NCBI RefSeq assembly: GCF_900141785.1
Contig: NZ_FQYP01000001.1
Location: 62,001 to 126,000 of the forward strand
Direction: 5' to 3'
DNA: 64,000 bases
Source: Aquimarina spongiae
GTDB lineage: Bacteria; Bacteroidota; Bacteroidia; Flavobacteriales; Flavobacteriaceae
Shown: positions 9,074 through 18,854 of the stretch, in pieces
How the letters are laid out: each line of letters starts with the position of its first letter
How positions within the stretch are numbered: position 1 is the first letter of the stretch
Notes under the pieces: generated by a model
The model's input: the letters and a program-made list of their open reading frames with translations, nothing else
Database searches by the model: none
Told to the model about the DNA's origin: nothing
Position numbers and translations under genes: made by a program

Positions 9074-9250
9074 AATATTGATAATAATGTAATTTTGTTT
9101 GTAAGATGTATTACGGATTACCACATATACGACAAGGATTACAACCGAGATAAATTTTTAAAATATTGATTAGCCCCACTGAACTCAACTTGGCTTAAGC
9201 CAAAATTAATTACCCCTAATAAAAGGCCTCTACACCATAGAGGCTTTTTA
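9074..9250 (+). ncRNA. Candidate small RNA 2
   Basis: The inferred transcript runs from after GTACTTTG (9060-9067, with an upstream TTTTTG about 20 nt before) to the terminator at 9221-9250. It holds a 15-codon frame (9106-9153) and the TTGGCTTAAGCCAA palindrome. No RNA family was recognised. Confidence 0.3.
9221..9250 (+). terminator. Rho-independent terminator
   Basis: A GCCTCTA/TAGAGGC stem is followed by TTTTTA. It ends the second intergenic unit just before the CPBP-like gene. Confidence 0.75.
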
Positions 9251-9339
9251 TATAGTACATATTTCCTTAAGTGGAGAAAGGACATTTGTTTAAAATTTTA
9301 TCAAAATTAACCAGATGTTGTGTTCTTTCATTTTTTATA

Positions 9340-9996
9340 ATGAAATTCGTAAAAAACTCTGCTATGTATAATTCCGCTTATAAAGGTTTTGAATTACTAT
9401 TTCTTTTTGTGCTATTACCCATTAGTTTTTTATTTCCGTATCCAGCATATATAAAAGCTGGACTTACCGTTATATGCTTTATATACATACTTATATTGCT
9501 ACGAAGAGGAGGTCTGCTAAAATTAAAATTTCCTCCTAAGGCCTATTGGAAATCCTTTTGGAGAGAAATTTTGTTGAAACTTGGGATTATTATCGCCGTA
9601 ACTGTTCCATATGTGCTATTTGTGGCTCCGGATAAATTATTTTTTGTAATCCTTAAAAGACCACAGTTGTGGGTAATGATCTTGTTTATCTATACATTTT
9701 TATCTGTTTGGCCTCAGGAAATTATCTATAGAACATTTTTCTACGATAGATATGAATCTCTGATTAATAACAAATGGTTATTCATCTTTATCAATGCTAT
9801 TTTGTTCTCTTTGGCTCATATCTTTTTAAAAAGCTTTTTAGTACAATTGCTTACTTTTTTGGGGGGATTACTTTTTGCGTATACCTATCAGAAAACAAAA
9901 TCAACGACTTTGGTCTCCGTAGAACATGCAATTTATGGTAACTGGTTATTTACTGTAGGTATGGGGGAGATGCTTGCTTTTCCAGGAGTGAATTAA
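9340..9996 (+). CDS. CPBP-family intramembrane protein (CAAX protease/bacteriocin-processing type)
   Basis: This multi-pass membrane protein has six to eight hydrophobic helices. The CPBP motifs are recognisable: QEIIYR where EExxxR is usual, a histidine in FSLAHIF, and HAIYGNW in the last motif. Members are putative intramembrane metal-independent proteases. The first glutamate of the pair is Gln here, which may weaken catalysis. The frame is open back to a GTG at 9271, but that would add 23 atypical residues; ATG 9340 or 9364 ([15 protein letters not shown]) fits better. The 3' end overlaps the convergent rdgB gene by 4 bp. Confidence 0.75.
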   Translation: MKFVKNSAMYNSAYKGFELLFLFVLLPISFLFPYPAYIKAGLTVICFIYILILLRRGGLLKLKFPPKAYWKSFWREILLKLGIIIAVTVPYVLFVAPDKLFFVILKRPQLWVMILFIYTFLSVWPQEIIYRTFFYDRYESLINNKWLFIFINAILFSLAHIFLKSFLVQLLTFLGGLLFAYTYQKTKSTTLVSVEHAIYGNWLFTVGMGEMLAFPGVN

Positions 9997-10565
9997 CCGT
10001 TTAAAAAATCAACCAATTGCCGTACTGCTTTTCCTCGATGACTGATCTTGTTTTTTTCTTGTAGTGATAATTGCGCAAAAGTATGTTCATATCCATTAGG
10101 TAAAAAAATAGGATCATAACCAAATCCTTCATTTCCTTTTTTATCAGAGGTTATACTTCCCTCGCAAATCCCTGTAAAGGTATGAAGTGTACCTTCTAGT
10201 TCTAATGCGATAACCGTTTTAAAATGCGCCTTTCTATTTGAATTGTTATTTAACGCATCTAGCAGCTTATCCATATTGGCATGATCGTCTTTCTGATCAC
10301 CAGCATATCGGGCAGAATATACTCCTGGGGCACCATTTAAGGCATCTACTTCAAGTCCTGTGTCATCTGCAAAACAATCATAGCCATAGTGTTGTTTGAC
10401 ATGCTTTGCTTTAAGAATAGCATTTCCCTCAATAGTTGACGAAGTTTCAGGAATATCTTCTGTACATCCAATATCAGTAAGACTTAATAGCTCAATAGAC
10501 GTAGGCAAAAGTTTTTGCACTTCTTTCAGTTTGTTTTGATTATGCGTAGCAAAAACAAGTTTCAT
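9993..10565 (-). CDS. rdgB: Non-canonical purine NTP pyrophosphatase (XTP/dITP diphosphatase)
   Basis: The product is a 190-residue HAM1/RdgB-family housekeeping enzyme that hydrolyses dITP and XTP to the monophosphate, keeping deaminated purines out of DNA. Diagnostic features are [10 protein letters not shown] (7-16), [20 protein letters not shown] with catalytic acids D67/D68, GFGYDPIF and C-terminal SHRGKA. Length is standard. It is followed on the same strand, upstream in position, by kdsC and a DUF2520 gene, a frequent flavobacterial cluster. Confidence 0.95.
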   Translation of the reverse strand: MKLVFATHNQNKLKEVQKLLPTSIELLSLTDIGCTEDIPETSSTIEGNAILKAKHVKQHYGYDCFADDTGLEVDALNGAPGVYSARYAGDQKDDHANMDKLLDALNNNSNRKAHFKTVIALELEGTLHTFTGICEGSITSDKKGNEGFGYDPIFLPNGYEHTFAQLSLQEKNKISHRGKAVRQLVDFLNG

Positions 10566-10615
10566 AAGTTAGATTTTTCTTATGGTTGAACTTAAAATGA
10601 CTCTATCATTTGTTT

Positions 10616-11140
10616 CTATGCTTCGGCGTCAAAATCCGAAATCCATTTTCCTTGAACTTTTAAAACCTGTTCAATGACATCTCTAACACATCCTTTTCCT
10701 CCTTTTTTGAAAGAAACATACTTTGACACTTCTTTAATTTCTGCAACGGCATCTTGAGGACAGGTGGGTAATCCAACCAATTGCATTACGGGTAAATCGG
10801 GGATATCGTCACCCATATAGAGTACGTTTTCGGGTTTGATATCGTAGATGTCCATATATTCATCTAGTTGATCTACTTTATGATGAGCTCCCAAATAAAT
10901 ATCAGTAATACCTAAACCTTTTAAACGTTTACGGACCCCTTCATTTTTACCCCCGGAAATAATACAAACGTTAAACCCTTGTTGCACGGCAGTTTTAAGA
11001 GCATATCCATCTTTGATGTTCATTGTTCTTAGGAGTTCTCCATCGGTATTGATAATTACGGTTCCATCGGTCAATACACCATCTACATCAAAGATAAATG
11101 TGGTGATGTGTTGCAAGTATTCTTTATAGCTTTTTTCCAT
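10616..11140 (-). CDS. kdsC: 3-deoxy-D-manno-octulosonate 8-phosphate phosphatase-like HAD enzyme
   Basis: This 174-residue C0-type HAD phosphatase lacks a cap domain and is predicted to remove phosphate from KDO-8-phosphate during LPS core synthesis. The nucleophile motif is D18-V-D20-GVLTDG, motif II is ISGG (61-64), and the metal-binding pair is D111/D112 in MGDDIPDLPVM. Its start overlaps the end of the upstream DUF2520 gene by 17 bp, so the two are translationally linked. Confidence 0.9.
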   Translation of the reverse strand: MEKSYKEYLQHITTFIFDVDGVLTDGTVIINTDGELLRTMNIKDGYALKTAVQQGFNVCIISGGKNEGVRKRLKGLGITDIYLGAHHKVDQLDEYMDIYDIKPENVLYMGDDIPDLPVMQLVGLPTCPQDAVAEIKEVSKYVSFKKGGKGCVRDVIEQVLKVQGKWISDFDAEA

Positions 11141-11888
11141 GTTTTGATTGTATAGCTTTGGTAAGGATAGTATATATTTCTTTTTGCGAGTCGGTATTCA
11201 TTATTTTTAAATGCCGCGCTATTGTTTGTTGATCATTTCGTATTGCGGGTCCTGTTTGCGCTTCTGTTGCAGGGATTTCCAAGATCTTTTTTGCAGTTTC
11301 CTGGATCAGAGGATGCAAAATCTCAAAAGGAACATCATAAGCCTCACATATATCGGTGCCAATAGTATAAAGATGATTAGTAAAGTTATTTACAAAAACA
11401 GCCGATACATGCAACACATTACGTTGAGCCGATGTTATTTCATATACTTTGTCGGATAAGGGCGAAGCTAATTTTTTTAATGTATTTAAATCTTGGGTTT
11501 CCTCAGCTTCTATACAGATGGGGATGGTACCAAAATCTACAGATTTATCTTTGCTAAAAGTTTGTAATGGATAAAATACGCCTTTTCGGTTATCACCGGC
11601 AATAGCATCCATAGGGACGCTTCCAGAGGTATGTACTACCAAACGATTTTGGAAAGGTAGTTTATCCGAAATTTGAGCGATAGCGTCATCGCTAACAGCA
11701 ACAATGTATACATCTGCATCTTTTAGGGCAGCTATATCGGTTATTATTTGAGTAGCGTCTTGATCGGGATGAAGCGGTATTCCTTTACGATTATAACACT
11801 GAATAATATTCACATCTTCCGCCCCATTCAATGCGTGGTATAGGTGTGTTGCTACGTTTCCGGCCCCCAAAAGACAAACTTCTATCAT
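11124..11888 (-). CDS. Rossmann-fold protein with DUF2520 domain
   Basis: The 254-residue protein begins with a nucleotide-binding loop, LLGAGNVATHL, typical of NADP-binding oxidoreductases, followed by a C-terminal helical DUF2520 domain (~140-254). Relatives are annotated as F420-dependent NADP oxidoreductase-like or ketopantoate reductase-like, with no proven reaction. The frame is open 47 codons further upstream, but those residues are unlike the family, and the ATG at 11888 places the Rossmann strand at the N-terminus as expected. Confidence 0.85.
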   Translation of the reverse strand: MIEVCLLGAGNVATHLYHALNGAEDVNIIQCYNRKGIPLHPDQDATQIITDIAALKDADVYIVAVSDDAIAQISDKLPFQNRLVVHTSGSVPMDAIAGDNRKGVFYPLQTFSKDKSVDFGTIPICIEAEETQDLNTLKKLASPLSDKVYEITSAQRNVLHVSAVFVNNFTNHLYTIGTDICEAYDVPFEILHPLIQETAKKILEIPATEAQTGPAIRNDQQTIARHLKIMNTDSQKEIYTILTKAIQSKHGKKL

Positions 11889-12075
11889 GCGGCAAAAATA
11901 AGGAAGTAACCTTAAAATTAAGAATAGAAAACCATTTACTACATGAATTGTTGAAAAATGGGTATTTCCTATTATGTTAAAACGTAAAATACGGTTTAGC
12001 TCTAAGACGCATACACTTCTACTACACATCTTATTCTAATTGTTAAATAATACTGCTTTATCCTCATAAAAACCT

Positions 12076-12083
12076 TAAATTTG
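12076..12083 (+). promoter_or_regulatory. Candidate -7 element of the ccsBA promoter
   Basis: TAAATTTG matches TAnnTTTG and lies 23 nt before the ccsBA ATG. No clear -33 motif is seen. Confidence 0.4.
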
Positions 12084-12106
12084 CCGAGCTAAAAAAAGAA
12101 ATCACT

Positions 12107-15100
12107 ATGCAGAAAAAACTTGCAAGTATTTTGTTCTCCACAAGATTAATGGCCATATTGTTTATTGTATTTGCGGTTGCTATGGGAATAGGCACTTTTT
12201 TGGAAGATGCACATGGTACCACAGCAGCACGAATTTGGATATATAATACCTGGTGGTTTGAAGCCATAATGGTCTTTTTTGCAATCAATTTTTGCGGAAA
12301 TATAGTGCGCTATCGCCTGTACAAAAAAGAAAAATGGGCTACATTGTTATTGCATTTATCTTTTATTCTGATTATCGTTGGAGCTTTTGTAACTAGATAT
12401 GTCAGTTATGAAGGAGTAATGCCGATCAGAGAAGGAGAGACCACATCAAAGTTCCTTTCTGAAAAAACATACTTAACCATTTTTATGGATGGCGAAATTG
12501 ATGGAGAACCACTCCGTCGTATTGTTTACGAACCGCTAGAACTTGCTGAAGCTACTGGTAATGATTTTACCATTCAGACCGATTATAACAAACAACCTGT
12601 TACTATTGTCTATAAAGACTATATTATGGGTGCTGAAATGGGCTTAGTTCCTTCAGAAAATGGTGAAAACTATTTGAAGATCGTAGAGTCAAGTGGAGGG
12701 AATCGACATGATCATTTCCTAAAAGAAGGAGAAGTGGCTAATATCCACAATATATTGATGGCTTTTAATGCTCCTACCAAAGGCGCTATTAATATTACTT
12801 ACAAGAACGATGAATATTTTATAGATTCTCCTTTTGATGGTTCGTATTTGCGTATGGCAGATCAACATCAGGGACTAGTCTTTAAGGATAGCTTACAACC
12901 TTTACAATTACGATCCCTATACCAAACTGCTGGGATGCAATTTGTGATTCCAGATCCTGTAATCAAAGGAAATTATGATGTAACACCAATCGAGATTAAA
13001 GACAAAGGTCAACAGGATGCTTTAATTTTTGATGTAACTTCAAACGGTGAAACAAAAGAAGTAAAACTACTAGGAGGTAAAGGATATCTTAATGATATGA
13101 AACAAGTATCTCTGGGAGGACTAGAGATGTATTTCCAATATGGATCCAAGCAAATGGAACTTCCTTTTTCATTAAAATTGAACGATTTTATTGCTGAAAA
13201 ATACCCAGGTACAGAGAATGTGTACAAATCCTATATGAGTAAAGTGGATATTGTAGAGAATAATAACTCTAGACCATACGATATTTACATGAACCATATT
13301 CTGGATCATAGAGGCTACCGATTTTTTCAAGCTTCTTTTGACCCAGATGAAAAAGGAACTGTGCTATCTGTAAATCATGATCGCTGGGGAACCGGGATTA
13401 CTTATGCTGGTTATATGTTATTGTATCTTGGATTAATGCTTATTCTGTTTACCAGAGGATCGCGTTTTAAAGATTTGGAAGCGATGCTAAGCAAGGTGAA
13501 ATCGAAGAAAAAGGATCTAGTTACTATTTTCTTATTAGGTATCTCAATATCCTCTTTTTCGCAAGAAGTACCAGGGCATTCTGATCATGTACAAACTTTC
13601 CCTACAAAAGCAGAATTGGATTCTGTAATCAAAACCAATGCGGTAACCAAAGAACATGCAGCCAAGTTTGGAAGTATCGTAATTCAGGATGAAAGAGGAA
13701 GAATGAAACCGGTAAATACGTTTTCTTCAGAACTATTAAGAAAAATAAGTAAAAAAGATACCTACGAAGGATTAAACGCGGATCAGGTTTTTGTTTCTAT
13801 GGTAGAGAATCCATTTGTGTGGTATAGTGTTCCTATTATTGAAATAAAAAGAGAGAATGATAGTCTTCGTAAAATACTAGGGGTACCTACAACAGAACGA
13901 AGAGTATCTCTTATCGATTTGTTTGAGCCTGACGGTTCTTATAAATTAGATCCGTATTTGGAAGAAGCTAGTAAAACCAATACTCCAAGTAGTTTTGAGA
14001 AAGATTTCTTAAAAACACATGAGAAATTCTATTTGCTAAATCAAGCATTAGGTGGAGGTATTCTTAGGATTTTCCCTGTACAAGGGGATGAAGGAAACAA
14101 ATGGGTCTCTATGCCAGAACTGAACGAATATAAATTCTCTGGTATGGATTCGGTATATACTCGTCAAATCATTCCGATTTATAGACAGTCTTTGCAAGAA
14201 GCTCGTGCAACAGGAGATTACAGTAAATCAGATCAATATGTAGAGAGTATTAAGAGTTACCAGAAAAAATTTGGAAGTGAGGTATTACCTTCAGACAAGA
14301 AAATCAAGGCAGAGATCGCTTTAAACAAGTATGATATCTTCAGAACTCTGTATCGCTACTATATGATGATAGGATTGTTCTTGATGATATTTGTGATTTT
14401 TAGGATTTTTAAAGAGTCTAAAATCATTAGAGCTCTTATTGTAGGAACCATAGGAATCGTAGTTTTACTATTCATTTCGCATACTGCAGGGTTGATTATA
14501 CGCTGGTACGTTTCTGGTCATGCTCCCTGGAGTGATGCTTACGAATCTATGATATATGTGGCTTGGATGACGCTTGCCATTGGTTTAGCTTTCGGTAAAA
14601 GAAGTAATTTAACCATTGCAGCTACTACATTTGTGGCAGCGATAATATTGTTTTTTGCTCATGAGAACTGGACGGATCCTGCCATTGCCAATTTGCAACC
14701 GGTATTGGACTCCTATTGGGTACTTATTCATGTATCTATTATTGTGGGTAGTTATGGACCTTTCTTTGTTGGAGCAATTTTAGGAATTTTGGCATTGTTA
14801 CTTACGATTCTTACCACAGAGTCCAACAAGAAAAGAATGGAACTCAACATCAAAGAGATTACCATTATCAATGAGATGGCTCTTACTATCGGTTTGGTGA
14901 TGTTGACGATCGGTAACTTCCTAGGAGGTATGTGGGCCAATGAGAGTTGGGGTAGATACTGGGGTTGGGACCCTAAAGAGACCTGGGCACTGATCAGTAT
15001 TATGGTGTATGCATTCGTAATCCATATGCGTTTGGTACCAGGATTAAGAGGAAGATGGACCTTCAATTTACTGTCTGTAATTGCTATTTACAGTGTATTG

Positions 15101-15274
15101 ATGACGTATTTTGGAGTGAATTTCTATTTGAAAGGATTACACTCTTATGCGAGTGGAGATAAAGTGATTACTCCAAGCTCGGTATATTATTCTATCGTCT
15201 TTATCCTGATTCTAGGAGCTGTTTCGTATTGGAGGCACAATGTGCATTATAAAAAGAAAAAAGAAATTTCGTAA
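12107..15274 (+). CDS. ccsA: CcsBA fusion, cytochrome c biogenesis (ResB plus CcsA/ResC)
   Basis: The single polypeptide of 1055 residues joins both halves of the system II heme transporter and holo-cytochrome c synthase. The N-terminal ResB part (~1-460) has helices at ~13-35, 45-65 and 78-98, a long periplasmic region and a helix near 440. The C-terminal CcsA part (~760-1050) contains the heme-handling tryptophan motif WGWDPKETW at ~952-960 and several flanking histidines. A periplasmic linker lies between them. Fusions of this kind are normal in Bacteroidota. It supplies the c-type cytochromes of the cell, which would include the CxxCH proteins encoded at 56-64 kb. Confidence 0.95.
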   Translation: MQKKLASILFSTRLMAILFIVFAVAMGIGTFLEDAHGTTAARIWIYNTWWFEAIMVFFAINFCGNIVRYRLYKKEKWATLLLHLSFILIIVGAFVTRYVSYEGVMPIREGETTSKFLSEKTYLTIFMDGEIDGEPLRRIVYEPLELAEATGNDFTIQTDYNKQPVTIVYKDYIMGAEMGLVPSENGENYLKIVESSGGNRHDHFLKEGEVANIHNILMAFNAPTKGAINITYKNDEYFIDSPFDGSYLRMADQHQGLVFKDSLQPLQLRSLYQTAGMQFVIPDPVIKGNYDVTPIEIKDKGQQDALIFDVTSNGETKEVKLLGGKGYLNDMKQVSLGGLEMYFQYGSKQMELPFSLKLNDFIAEKYPGTENVYKSYMSKVDIVENNNSRPYDIYMNHILDHRGYRFFQASFDPDEKGTVLSVNHDRWGTGITYAGYMLLYLGLMLILFTRGSRFKDLEAMLSKVKSKKKDLVTIFLLGISISSFSQEVPGHSDHVQTFPTKAELDSVIKTNAVTKEHAAKFGSIVIQDERGRMKPVNTFSSELLRKISKKDTYEGLNADQVFVSMVENPFVWYSVPIIEIKRENDSLRKILGVPTTERRVSLIDLFEPDGSYKLDPYLEEASKTNTPSSFEKDFLKTHEKFYLLNQALGGGILRIFPVQGDEGNKWVSMPELNEYKFSGMDSVYTRQIIPIYRQSLQEARATGDYSKSDQYVESIKSYQKKFGSEVLPSDKKIKAEIALNKYDIFRTLYRYYMMIGLFLMIFVIFRIFKESKIIRALIVGTIGIVVLLFISHTAGLIIRWYVSGHAPWSDAYESMIYVAWMTLAIGLAFGKRSNLTIAATTFVAAIILFFAHENWTDPAIANLQPVLDSYWVLIHVSIIVGSYGPFFVGAILGILALLLTILTTESNKKRMELNIKEITIINEMALTIGLVMLTIGNFLGGMWANESWGRYWGWDPKETWALISIMVYAFVIHMRLVPGLRGRWTFNLLSVIAIYSVLMTYFGVNFYLKGLHSYASGDKVITPSSVYYSIVFILILGAVSYWRHNVHYKKKKEIS

Positions 15275-15292
15275 TCAGAAATACTCATTCTC

Positions 15293-15323
15293 AAAAGCCT
15301 TGTATCAAACAAGGCTTTTTTTT
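15293..15323 (+). terminator. Rho-independent terminator after ccsBA
   Basis: A GCCTTG/CAAGGC stem follows A-run and precedes an 8-T run, 20 bp after the ccsBA stop. Confidence 0.85.
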
Positions 15324-15383
15324 ATTTGTAAATAGTATCCTCTCAAATTAGTTATATTTGAGTATCAACCATAGTTCCAGATT

Positions 15384-16436
15384 TTGCCAATGGATTTTAG
15401 TAAAGAACTTTTGTTTTTATTTAGTGCACTGGGTGTTTGTAATGGTTTGGTGTTGGCGATTTACTTTTTCTTTTTTGCTAGACCCAAACACAAATCGCAT
15501 ATATTTTTAGGTTTTTTATTGTTGTTTTTGAGTATTCGGATTGGTAAATCGGTGTTCTACTACTTTAATTACGATCTGGCCGGAGTATTCGTACAAATTG
15601 GGCTAACGGCATGTTGGTTACTAGGGCCATTTTTGTATTTCTATGTAATATACGCAACTTCAAAAAAAGAAATAAAACGACCTTTTTGGGTATACCATAC
15701 GCTTGGTTTGATATTGATCGCTTTGTTTGTAAACTTAACATACCCGTGGGAAGAGTACAGACCTCTCTGGCAAAACTATTTTATTTTTGGAATTCATCTA
15801 CAATGGTTAGCTTATCTTGTTGCTGCAGGGATACAGCTATATAGTACATTTCGAAGAAAAGAGATAACTACGACTTCGAATGGTAGTTTCAAAGTTTGGA
15901 TATTGAGTATTTACTTCGGAAATGTAATCATATGGCTTGCCTATAATCTTTCTCCTTATACTTCGTATATCATAGGAGCGCTTACATTTACGCTAATATT
16001 TTATCTGTTGTTACTACTGATTTTGTTAACCAAAAGACGAAAGTCGTTATTACTGTTAGATCCGCCAAAATATAGTAAATCTACTATTGAAAGCGCAGAA
16101 GTAGAAAGAATTGTACATGTTCTTGGAGAAGTACTAAAAGAGAATCAGTTTTTTAGAGATCCTAATATTTCTCTTCAAAAGGTTGCTCGAAAAATAGGAA
16201 TTCAACCCAATAAACTATCACAGGTGTTGAATGTAAATATGAATACAAGTTTCCCGGGAATTCTAGGAACATATCGTGTAGAAGCAGCCAAAAAACTGAT
16301 CGTAGAGAATCCCGAATACTCTATAGAAAGCATAGGTTATGAATGTGGTTTTAATTCCAAATCTTCTTTCTACAGTACTTTCAAAAAGAATACAGGAATG
16401 ACACCTGCCATGTTTAAGAAGAAGGCAAACATCTAA
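15384..16436 (+). CDS. Membrane-anchored AraC-family regulator
   Basis: The first ~220 of 350 residues form six or seven hydrophobic helices, and the last ~110 are an AraC DNA-binding domain ending in GFNSKSSFYSTFKKNTGMTP. Such proteins are common in Bacteroidota and presumably sense a membrane or periplasmic cue directly. The next gene, 97 bp downstream on the same strand, encodes an exported beta-lactamase-fold protein and may be regulated by it. Confidence 0.88.
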   Translation: MPMDFSKELLFLFSALGVCNGLVLAIYFFFFARPKHKSHIFLGFLLLFLSIRIGKSVFYYFNYDLAGVFVQIGLTACWLLGPFLYFYVIYATSKKEIKRPFWVYHTLGLILIALFVNLTYPWEEYRPLWQNYFIFGIHLQWLAYLVAAGIQLYSTFRRKEITTTSNGSFKVWILSIYFGNVIIWLAYNLSPYTSYIIGALTFTLIFYLLLLLILLTKRRKSLLLLDPPKYSKSTIESAEVERIVHVLGEVLKENQFFRDPNISLQKVARKIGIQPNKLSQVLNVNMNTSFPGILGTYRVEAAKKLIVENPEYSIESIGYECGFNSKSSFYSTFKKNTGMTPAMFKKKANI

Positions 16437-16532
16437 AGAAAAAAGTTCAAAATAATTTTTTAGGACTCCTAGAAAGCATTTCCAAACTACTTTGTGAAGC
16501 AGACATACTATACTTGTTACAAAACTTATAGT

Positions 16533-18242
16533 ATGAAAGGTTTACAATCGCTTTTGCAATTAGGAATACTATGTCTAACCTGTATGTTTTATGGGCAGGA
16601 AAATTATACACATACCCTCACAACATCTCAGGAAAAACAGATCGATAGTTTGTTTGTCGATTATGGGGACCCTAATAAACCCGGGGTAATCATGGCCATT
16701 CTACACAATAACCAATTAGTGTATCAAAAATCTTTTGGATCAGCAGCAATAACACCAAACACTCCTATCACAAAAGAAACAAAATTTCAACTAGCGGTTA
16801 TGGCCAAGCACTTTACTGCTTATGCCATTTTGCTTTTAGAACAACAGCAAAAATTGTCTGTAGATGATCCTTTATATACGTATGTGCCAGAGTTAGCTAA
16901 TCTGCCTTCATCCATACGTCTTAAAGACCTGCTTCGAAATTCTGATGGATTACACGATTATAATGCGCTAAAAAGAATAGCGGGAAAATCAAATGATGTT
17001 GGTATGTCGAATGCGGATATCATTAAGGTTTTAAAAAATGTGACTTCTTATAATTTTGAAGCAGGGAAGGATTATGAATACACAGATACAGGAATGATTC
17101 TATTAACAGAAGTTATTAAGAAGGTAACAGGAGTAAAATTTTCAGAGTTTATGCGAAAAGAAGTATTCGAACCTGCGGGTATGATGAACACCTTATTCGT
17201 AGATACTAAAAACACGGTTCCCATCAATGTAGCGATTCCTTATGTAAACCGCAACGATCAGTATGTAAGAGGAAAGATACTGGATCATGTTTATGGGGTG
17301 TCGAATTTTTTTTCTACGATCGAAGACTTAGTGAAATGGGAACAAAGAATCCTAAATGCTAAGGGTCAGGAAAATGGAAGATTGCTTATTAAGCTCAATG
17401 AATTGGTAGCTTTGGATACCGGAAGAAGATTTCGTACTTCTTTGGGCAACCTTACTTATGGGCAGCAATTTGAACATAAAGAAAGAGGATTGAGCTCAAC
17501 GTATCATACGGGTAGTTACTCGGGTTATGCGAGTTCAATGTTTAGATTTCCGGATCAGAATTATGCCGCAATTGTGTTAAGTAACAATGGATTGGAGTAC
17601 AATGGGTATTTTGGAGTGTTGGCAGCACATATTCTGCTGGAAGATCAGTTTACAGAACCTACTTCGATAGACATAAATACCTTAGATATCAAACCTATTA
17701 CTTCACAAGAATTACAAAAATATGCCGGGAACTATTGGGACCAAAAAGGAGGGTTTTATCGTAAGCTTGAGGTAAAAAATGATACCCTACACTATGTAAG
17801 GACAAACGGATATGTATCTCCACTGGTACATTTGGGAAATCATAAATTTCAGATGGTGTTGGATTGGGATGATAAAATCTTTATCACTTTCAGTACAGAT
17901 TATAAAACCTTTGATTTTGTAAATGGTGAGGCAGAGCCTATTCGATTTGAACGATTTGTATGGAACGAAATTACCGAGGATAAGGCTAAAGCCTATGTAG
18001 GAACTTATTATTGTGAAGATTTGCAAATAGGATATGATATTGCATTTCAAAATAATCAGTTGATCATGAAAAGTATACATAACGAAGATGTTGTACTCAC
18101 TCCAATAATGAAAGAGTTGTTTCATGGAGACCAGTGGTATATGCGCAGCATTACCTTTAAGAGAAACCCAAAGAATTCAGTTTTGGGCTATTACACTTCA
18201 ATGAGCGATTTGAATGGAGTTTGGTTCAAAAGAATAGAGTAG
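16533..18242 (+). CDS. Exported beta-lactamase-fold protein, probably catalytically inactive
   Basis: From the ATG at 16533 the protein has 569 residues with a signal peptide (MKGLQSLLQLGILCLTCMFYG). The class C beta-lactamase/esterase domain covers ~30-370 and a lipocalin-like tail ~390-569. The active-site S-x-x-K is replaced: the region reads LAVMAKHFTAY, with Val89 where the serine should be and Lys92 kept. The Y-x-N motif is YTD (183-185). The third motif, HTGSYSGY, is kept. A codon for serine is absent, not out of frame, so this looks like a pseudoenzyme rather than a sequencing slip. A GTG-start extension of 13 codons exists but lacks signal-peptide character. Confidence 0.82.
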   Translation: MKGLQSLLQLGILCLTCMFYGQENYTHTLTTSQEKQIDSLFVDYGDPNKPGVIMAILHNNQLVYQKSFGSAAITPNTPITKETKFQLAVMAKHFTAYAILLLEQQQKLSVDDPLYTYVPELANLPSSIRLKDLLRNSDGLHDYNALKRIAGKSNDVGMSNADIIKVLKNVTSYNFEAGKDYEYTDTGMILLTEVIKKVTGVKFSEFMRKEVFEPAGMMNTLFVDTKNTVPINVAIPYVNRNDQYVRGKILDHVYGVSNFFSTIEDLVKWEQRILNAKGQENGRLLIKLNELVALDTGRRFRTSLGNLTYGQQFEHKERGLSSTYHTGSYSGYASSMFRFPDQNYAAIVLSNNGLEYNGYFGVLAAHILLEDQFTEPTSIDINTLDIKPITSQELQKYAGNYWDQKGGFYRKLEVKNDTLHYVRTNGYVSPLVHLGNHKFQMVLDWDDKIFITFSTDYKTFDFVNGEAEPIRFERFVWNEITEDKAKAYVGTYYCEDLQIGYDIAFQNNQLIMKSIHNEDVVLTPIMKELFHGDQWYMRSITFKRNPKNSVLGYYTSMSDLNGVWFKRIE

Positions 18243-18263
18243 AGATCTAAAAAAAGAATTTAG

Positions 18264-18294
18264 AAAACCACTCAGTTGAGTGGTTTTTTTTTTT
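18264..18294. terminator. Bidirectional Rho-independent terminator
   Basis: An AAAACCACTCA/TGAGTGGTTTT stem with a GT loop is followed by T-run. It lies between the convergent beta-lactamase-fold and VOC genes. Confidence 0.8.
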
Positions 18295-18333
18295 AAAAAA
18301 TTCTGATTAACAACGTGTTATTTGAGTGTGGTT

Positions 18334-18786
18334 TTAGTTTTCAGGTTTTGTGTAAGTGACGATATCAATGCCAATACCATTGGGGTCTTCTATAGCAAAA
18401 TGTCGATCTCCCCAGGGCTCATCTCTAAGTGCTATTTTGATTTCAATTCCCTTTTCCTTTAATTCTTGATATAGAGTATCTACATTTTCTACTTCGATAG
18501 TAAAATACATACCAGTACCAGCGTATTCAGTTTGGAAAAAGGGTTGTTGGGTGTGGTGGTTGGATTGTGTAAACGAAATCGAAGCTTGTTTGTTTGGAGT
18601 GTGTAATAAAAGATAGAATTCATTTTCGAAAGCCACTCCAAATCCAAGGTGATTGGTGTAAAAGGCTTTGCTTTCTTTTATTTTGTTGGTGAATATTCCT
18701 GCGTTCAGATTCATGATGCTTGTTGTTTGTGCGTGTACTGATCCAAATGAAATAAGTACAACTGCGATTACTATTAGATTTCTCAT
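18334..18786 (-). CDS. Exported VOC-superfamily (glyoxalase/bleomycin resistance-like) protein
   Basis: The 150-residue protein has a signal peptide (MRNLIVIAVVLISFGSVHAQ) followed by one VOC domain with paired beta-alpha-beta units. Conserved parts include AFYTNHLGFGVAFENEFYLLL and DPNGIGIDIV near the end. VOC proteins bind a metal and act on varied small molecules; an exported copy is less usual. It lies 68 bp downstream of an AraC-type regulator on the same strand. Substrate unknown. Confidence 0.8.
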   Translation of the reverse strand: MRNLIVIAVVLISFGSVHAQTTSIMNLNAGIFTNKIKESKAFYTNHLGFGVAFENEFYLLLHTPNKQASISFTQSNHHTQQPFFQTEYAGTGMYFTIEVENVDTLYQELKEKGIEIKIALRDEPWGDRHFAIEDPNGIGIDIVTYTKPEN

Positions 18787-18854
18787 TTCTTATGTTTTGA
18801 TAACACAAACTTAGCGTAGGATGGAAGAGAGGAATTGTAAAAATCGGACAAAGA

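Larger units (their letters stand above)
8612..9339. other. 728-bp intergenic region with two promoter/terminator units and no clear protein gene
   Basis: Two successive units each contain a TTTTTATCGAT stretch (8777 and 9043 areas), a TACTTTTG or TACTTTG element and a GCCTC...GAGGC terminator. Only tiny open frames occur: 14 codons from 8853 and 15 codons plus stop from 9106-9153. A perfect palindrome TTGGCTTAAGCCAA lies at 9190-9203. Confidence 0.5.
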
